A stretch of DNA of 7,643 nucleotides from NCBI GenBank assembly GCA_020722685.1, contig DYKH01000220.1, forward strand, positions 1 to 7,643. Direction: 5' to 3'. Below the pieces are notes generated by a model that was not told the DNA's origin, searched no databases, and saw only the letters and a list, made by a program, of their open reading frames with translations. A program made the position numbers and the translations under genes. This document shows, one piece after another, positions 6,577 to 7,643 of the stretch. Source of the DNA: Caldithrix sp. Its GTDB lineage: Bacteria > KSB1 > UBA2214 > DYKH01. Within the stretch, counting starts at the first letter, position 1. Every line of letters begins with the position of its first letter.

Positions 6577-7164
6577 CTACGAGCCGACATCGTACCTCAT
6601 GATGGGCCGAGTCTCAGACCGCCGCGCCACTTCTACAAAGCCCGCTTTCAAAAAGGCTGCGTCCAGACCCGTATAAGCAAAAGTGTCCGGCATGCTGGCC
6701 TTCTTAGGTGCCACCGGATAACCCTCAACAATCAAAGCGCCATTCTCTCTCGCATGCTTGACTGCCGCCTGGAGCAATTTCACAGTCACGCCCTTCCTTC
6801 GATATGGCTTGGCAATGAAGAAGCAGACGACGGACCAAACAGGCCGATCGTCAACCCTTTGTAGAATGCGCGAATTGGCCAACACCACATATTTTTCTCT
6901 GGGAGCCACGGCGCACCAGCCGATGGGTTGGCTATCAGAATAGGCAATCAATCCAGGCATTTCTCCCGCGTCAACAAGAGCTTTTAGTGCGGCTTTATTG
7001 CCCGCTCCTTTTTGCTTGTTGAATAGGGAGCGAGGCACTCTCCACCACATGCACCAACAACCACCGCAAGCGCCGCGCTCGCCGAACAATATGACCAGAT
7101 CGTCCCAACGGATGGGAGTGAGGGGATGAATCGCAAAATCCGAGCTTGTTTCGTCGAATTGCAT
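6577..7164 (-). CDS. GNAT-family N-acetyltransferase with N-terminal Cys cluster
   Basis: This 195-residue protein has a GNAT fold expected to transfer the acetyl group of acetyl-CoA to an amine. The central strand and acetyl-CoA loop are visible as VVCFFIAKPYRRKGVTVKLL (112-131), where RRKGV replaces the usual Q/R-x-x-G-x-G/A pyrophosphate loop. The later YTGLDAAFLKAGFVEVARR (164-182) is the typical C-terminal motif B region. An N-terminal segment GACGGCWCMWWR (31-42) holds three cysteines (33, 36 and 38) with paired tryptophans. This block recurs in one GNAT subgroup, with unknown purpose. The substrate cannot be predicted. Start ATG 7164 has only a weak GAG five bases upstream. It is the first gene of the likely three-gene run ending in glgC, with a plausible promoter about 95 bp upstream. 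Confidence 0.85.
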   Translation of the reverse strand: MQFDETSSDFAIHPLTPIRWDDLVILFGERGACGGCWCMWWRVPRSLFNKQKGAGNKAALKALVDAGEMPGLIAYSDSQPIGWCAVAPREKYVVLANSRILQRVDDRPVWSVVCFFIAKPYRRKGVTVKLLQAAVKHARENGALIVEGYPVAPKKASMPDTFAYTGLDAAFLKAGFVEVARRSETRPIMRYDVGS

Positions 7165-7258
7165 AATGACTCGAATCTGGTGATTGGATTCCTTAAAATG
7201 AAAAGGATCGAACGAAGCATTTCTTCGAGCCGTAAAGTTTCTTGAGCATTTCCATTTC

Positions 7259-7287
7259 AGTTTATCAAAATTCTGTCATTTTCGCAA
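7259..7287 (-). promoter_or_regulatory. Possible extended -10 promoter of the acetyltransferase-oxidoreductase-glgC run
   Basis: The minus strand reads TTGCGA (7282-7287) then, after 17 bp, TAAACT (7259-7264). Each hexamer matches four of six consensus bases. The -10 is preceded by TGA, the extended -10 arrangement, which partly compensates. The -35 lies inside the palindrome at 7278-7295. Transcription would begin near 7252, giving a leader of roughly 90 nt. Confidence 0.35.
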
Positions 7288-7295
7288 GCGAAAAT
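7278..7295. promoter_or_regulatory. Perfect palindrome ATTTTCGCAAGCGAAAAT, candidate operator
   Basis: Two 8-bp arms, ATTTTCGC and GCGAAAAT, flank a two-base centre. The site lies just after the truncated DoxX stop and covers the -35 of the proposed acetyltransferase promoter, which suits a repressor site. As RNA it would be a tight hairpin with a tiny loop and no following T-run, so termination is less likely. Confidence 0.4.
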
Positions 7296-7302
7296 TCACG
7301 GC

Positions 7303-7464
7303 TTAAAAGCCCATCTCTATGCCGATCTTGATGAACCTCCCAACTCCGAGTGCCTCTGGGAACAAAAACTTTTGTACCCCTTCCGAGAGAAACACGGCGC
7401 CGGTCATGAGCCGGATGAGAACGGTGGCGCCGGAGCCCTGGGACGAGAGAATTCTTACCATCAT
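7303..7464 (-). pseudogene. Truncated DoxX-family membrane protein (5' remnant)
   Basis: From ATG 7464 the reading frame gives 53 residues. Residues 12-30 form a hydrophobic segment (ATVLIRLMTGAVFLSEGV), followed by the DoxX signature EGVQKFLFP (28-36) and LGVGRFIKIGI (39-49). Family members usually have about 130-150 residues with four membrane helices. Here the frame ends at TAA (7303-7305) right after the first loop, and the following DNA does not encode the remaining helices in any frame. The 5' end looks functional: GGAGAG lies about eight bases before the ATG, with a second in-frame ATG immediately after. The same frame stays open up to 7626, but the added residues look non-coding. DoxX/DoxD-like proteins are small membrane proteins linked to redox or respiratory functions. 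Loss of the 3' end by deletion is the simplest explanation; a genuine 53-residue single-helix protein is less likely. Confidence 0.7.
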
Positions 7465-7556
7465 AATGCTACTCTCCTCAACTAACAGAGCGGTAATTAG
7501 GCCGTCAGGTTGTAGGTGTCGGCGCCGTGGGGCGAACGCCCTAAGCCCGCCAATTG

Positions 7557-7590
7557 GGCTGTTTGGCTGTTGGCCTTTAGGCTGTAGCTG
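7557..7590. repeat. Degenerate GGCTGTT short tandem repeat
   Basis: GGCTGT occurs at 7557, 7565 and 7580, with GGCCTT at 7572 and GCTG at 7587. This gives alternating 8 and 7-bp steps over five degenerate units. It lies in the leader of the DoxX remnant. The near-7-bp periodicity recalls the TTGAMNN heptamers near 823-911, although the motif differs. It may be a slippage-derived repeat. Confidence 0.35.
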
Positions 7591-7597
7591 AGAATTT

Positions 7598-7638
7598 GCA
7601 TAACATCGTAGACATAGAATTAGCACAACATCGTGGAC
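7598..7638. promoter_or_regulatory. Two 16-bp direct repeats 25 bp apart upstream of the DoxX remnant
   Basis: GCATAACATCGTAGAC (7598-7613) and GCACAACATCGTGGAC (7623-7638) match at 14 of 16 positions, with starts 25 bp apart. On the minus strand a weak promoter pair overlaps them: TTGTGC (7623-7628) and, 17 bp on, TGTTAT (7600-7605). Paired direct repeats over a promoter suit a transcription factor site for the DoxX gene. The factor is unknown and the element could extend past the window edge. Confidence 0.35.
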
Positions 7639-7643
7639 TGTTT

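Larger units (their letters stand above)
7165..7302. other. Intergenic region upstream of the acetyltransferase
   Basis: Between the DoxX remnant stop and the acetyltransferase start there is no continuation of DoxX in any minus-strand frame I translated by eye. The stretch contains an 18-bp perfect palindrome and a possible promoter, listed separately. Nothing else is recognised. Confidence 0.5.

Noticed and set aside
7529..7560. GC-rich hairpins (GGGCG/CGCCC and AGCCC/GGGCT) as a terminator
   Set aside because: The stems are only five base pairs and no T-run follows on either strand.
7319..7591. Plus-strand 90-codon frame
   Set aside because: It is antisense to the DoxX remnant and its leader, and its composition is not protein-like.
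7465..7626. N-terminal extension of the DoxX remnant to ATG 7626
   Set aside because: The added residues are polar, arginine- and proline-rich and overlap the GGCTGTT repeat. The ATG at 7464 has a clear Shine-Dalgarno and fits the family N-terminus.

Overview
This is a bacterial chromosomal segment of moderate GC content. All convincing genes lie on the minus strand, so transcription runs from high to low coordinates. Several starts have purine-rich Shine-Dalgarno sequences (AGGAGG or GGGAGG types). I cannot place the organism from sequence alone. An oxygen-sensitive two-subunit class I fumarase, a divergent ATP-type PEP carboxykinase and a cyanobacterial-style GlgC together suggest a facultative or anaerobic, non-photosynthetic lineage, possibly known mainly from metagenomes. 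That placement is inference.

Layout in transcription order. At 7303-7464 there is a truncated DoxX-family remnant, preceded by short direct repeats. A gap at 7165-7302 carries a perfect 18-bp palindrome overlapping a plausible promoter. Next comes a closely spaced run of three genes: a GNAT acetyltransferase (6577-7164), a phytoene-desaturase-like FAD oxidoreductase (5048-6556) and glgC (3712-5001). A 284-bp gap (3428-3711) holds a good sigma70-type promoter for pckA (1898-3427). It is followed by the fumarase alpha subunit (908-1750), a repeat-filled spacer and the fumarase beta subunit (213-770). The left end (1-212) has no gene but carries a striking array of five copies of a palindromic GTTTCTAYATRTAGAAAC element.

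The recognisable metabolic genes form a coherent path. Fumarase makes malate, malate is oxidised to oxaloacetate elsewhere, PckA makes PEP, gluconeogenesis leads to glucose-1-phosphate, and GlgC makes ADP-glucose for glycogen. GlgC has both C-terminal lysines (382 and 419) known as the 3-phosphoglycerate activator site in the cyanobacterial enzyme. PEP carboxykinase flux could therefore feed-forward activate storage-polymer synthesis. The oxidoreductase and acetyltransferase have no obvious role in this pathway.

No tRNA, rRNA, CRISPR array, transposase or phage gene was seen. The best candidates for something undescribed are the dyad array at the left edge, the heptamer repeat system between the two fumarase subunit genes, and the unusual active-site regions of PckA.
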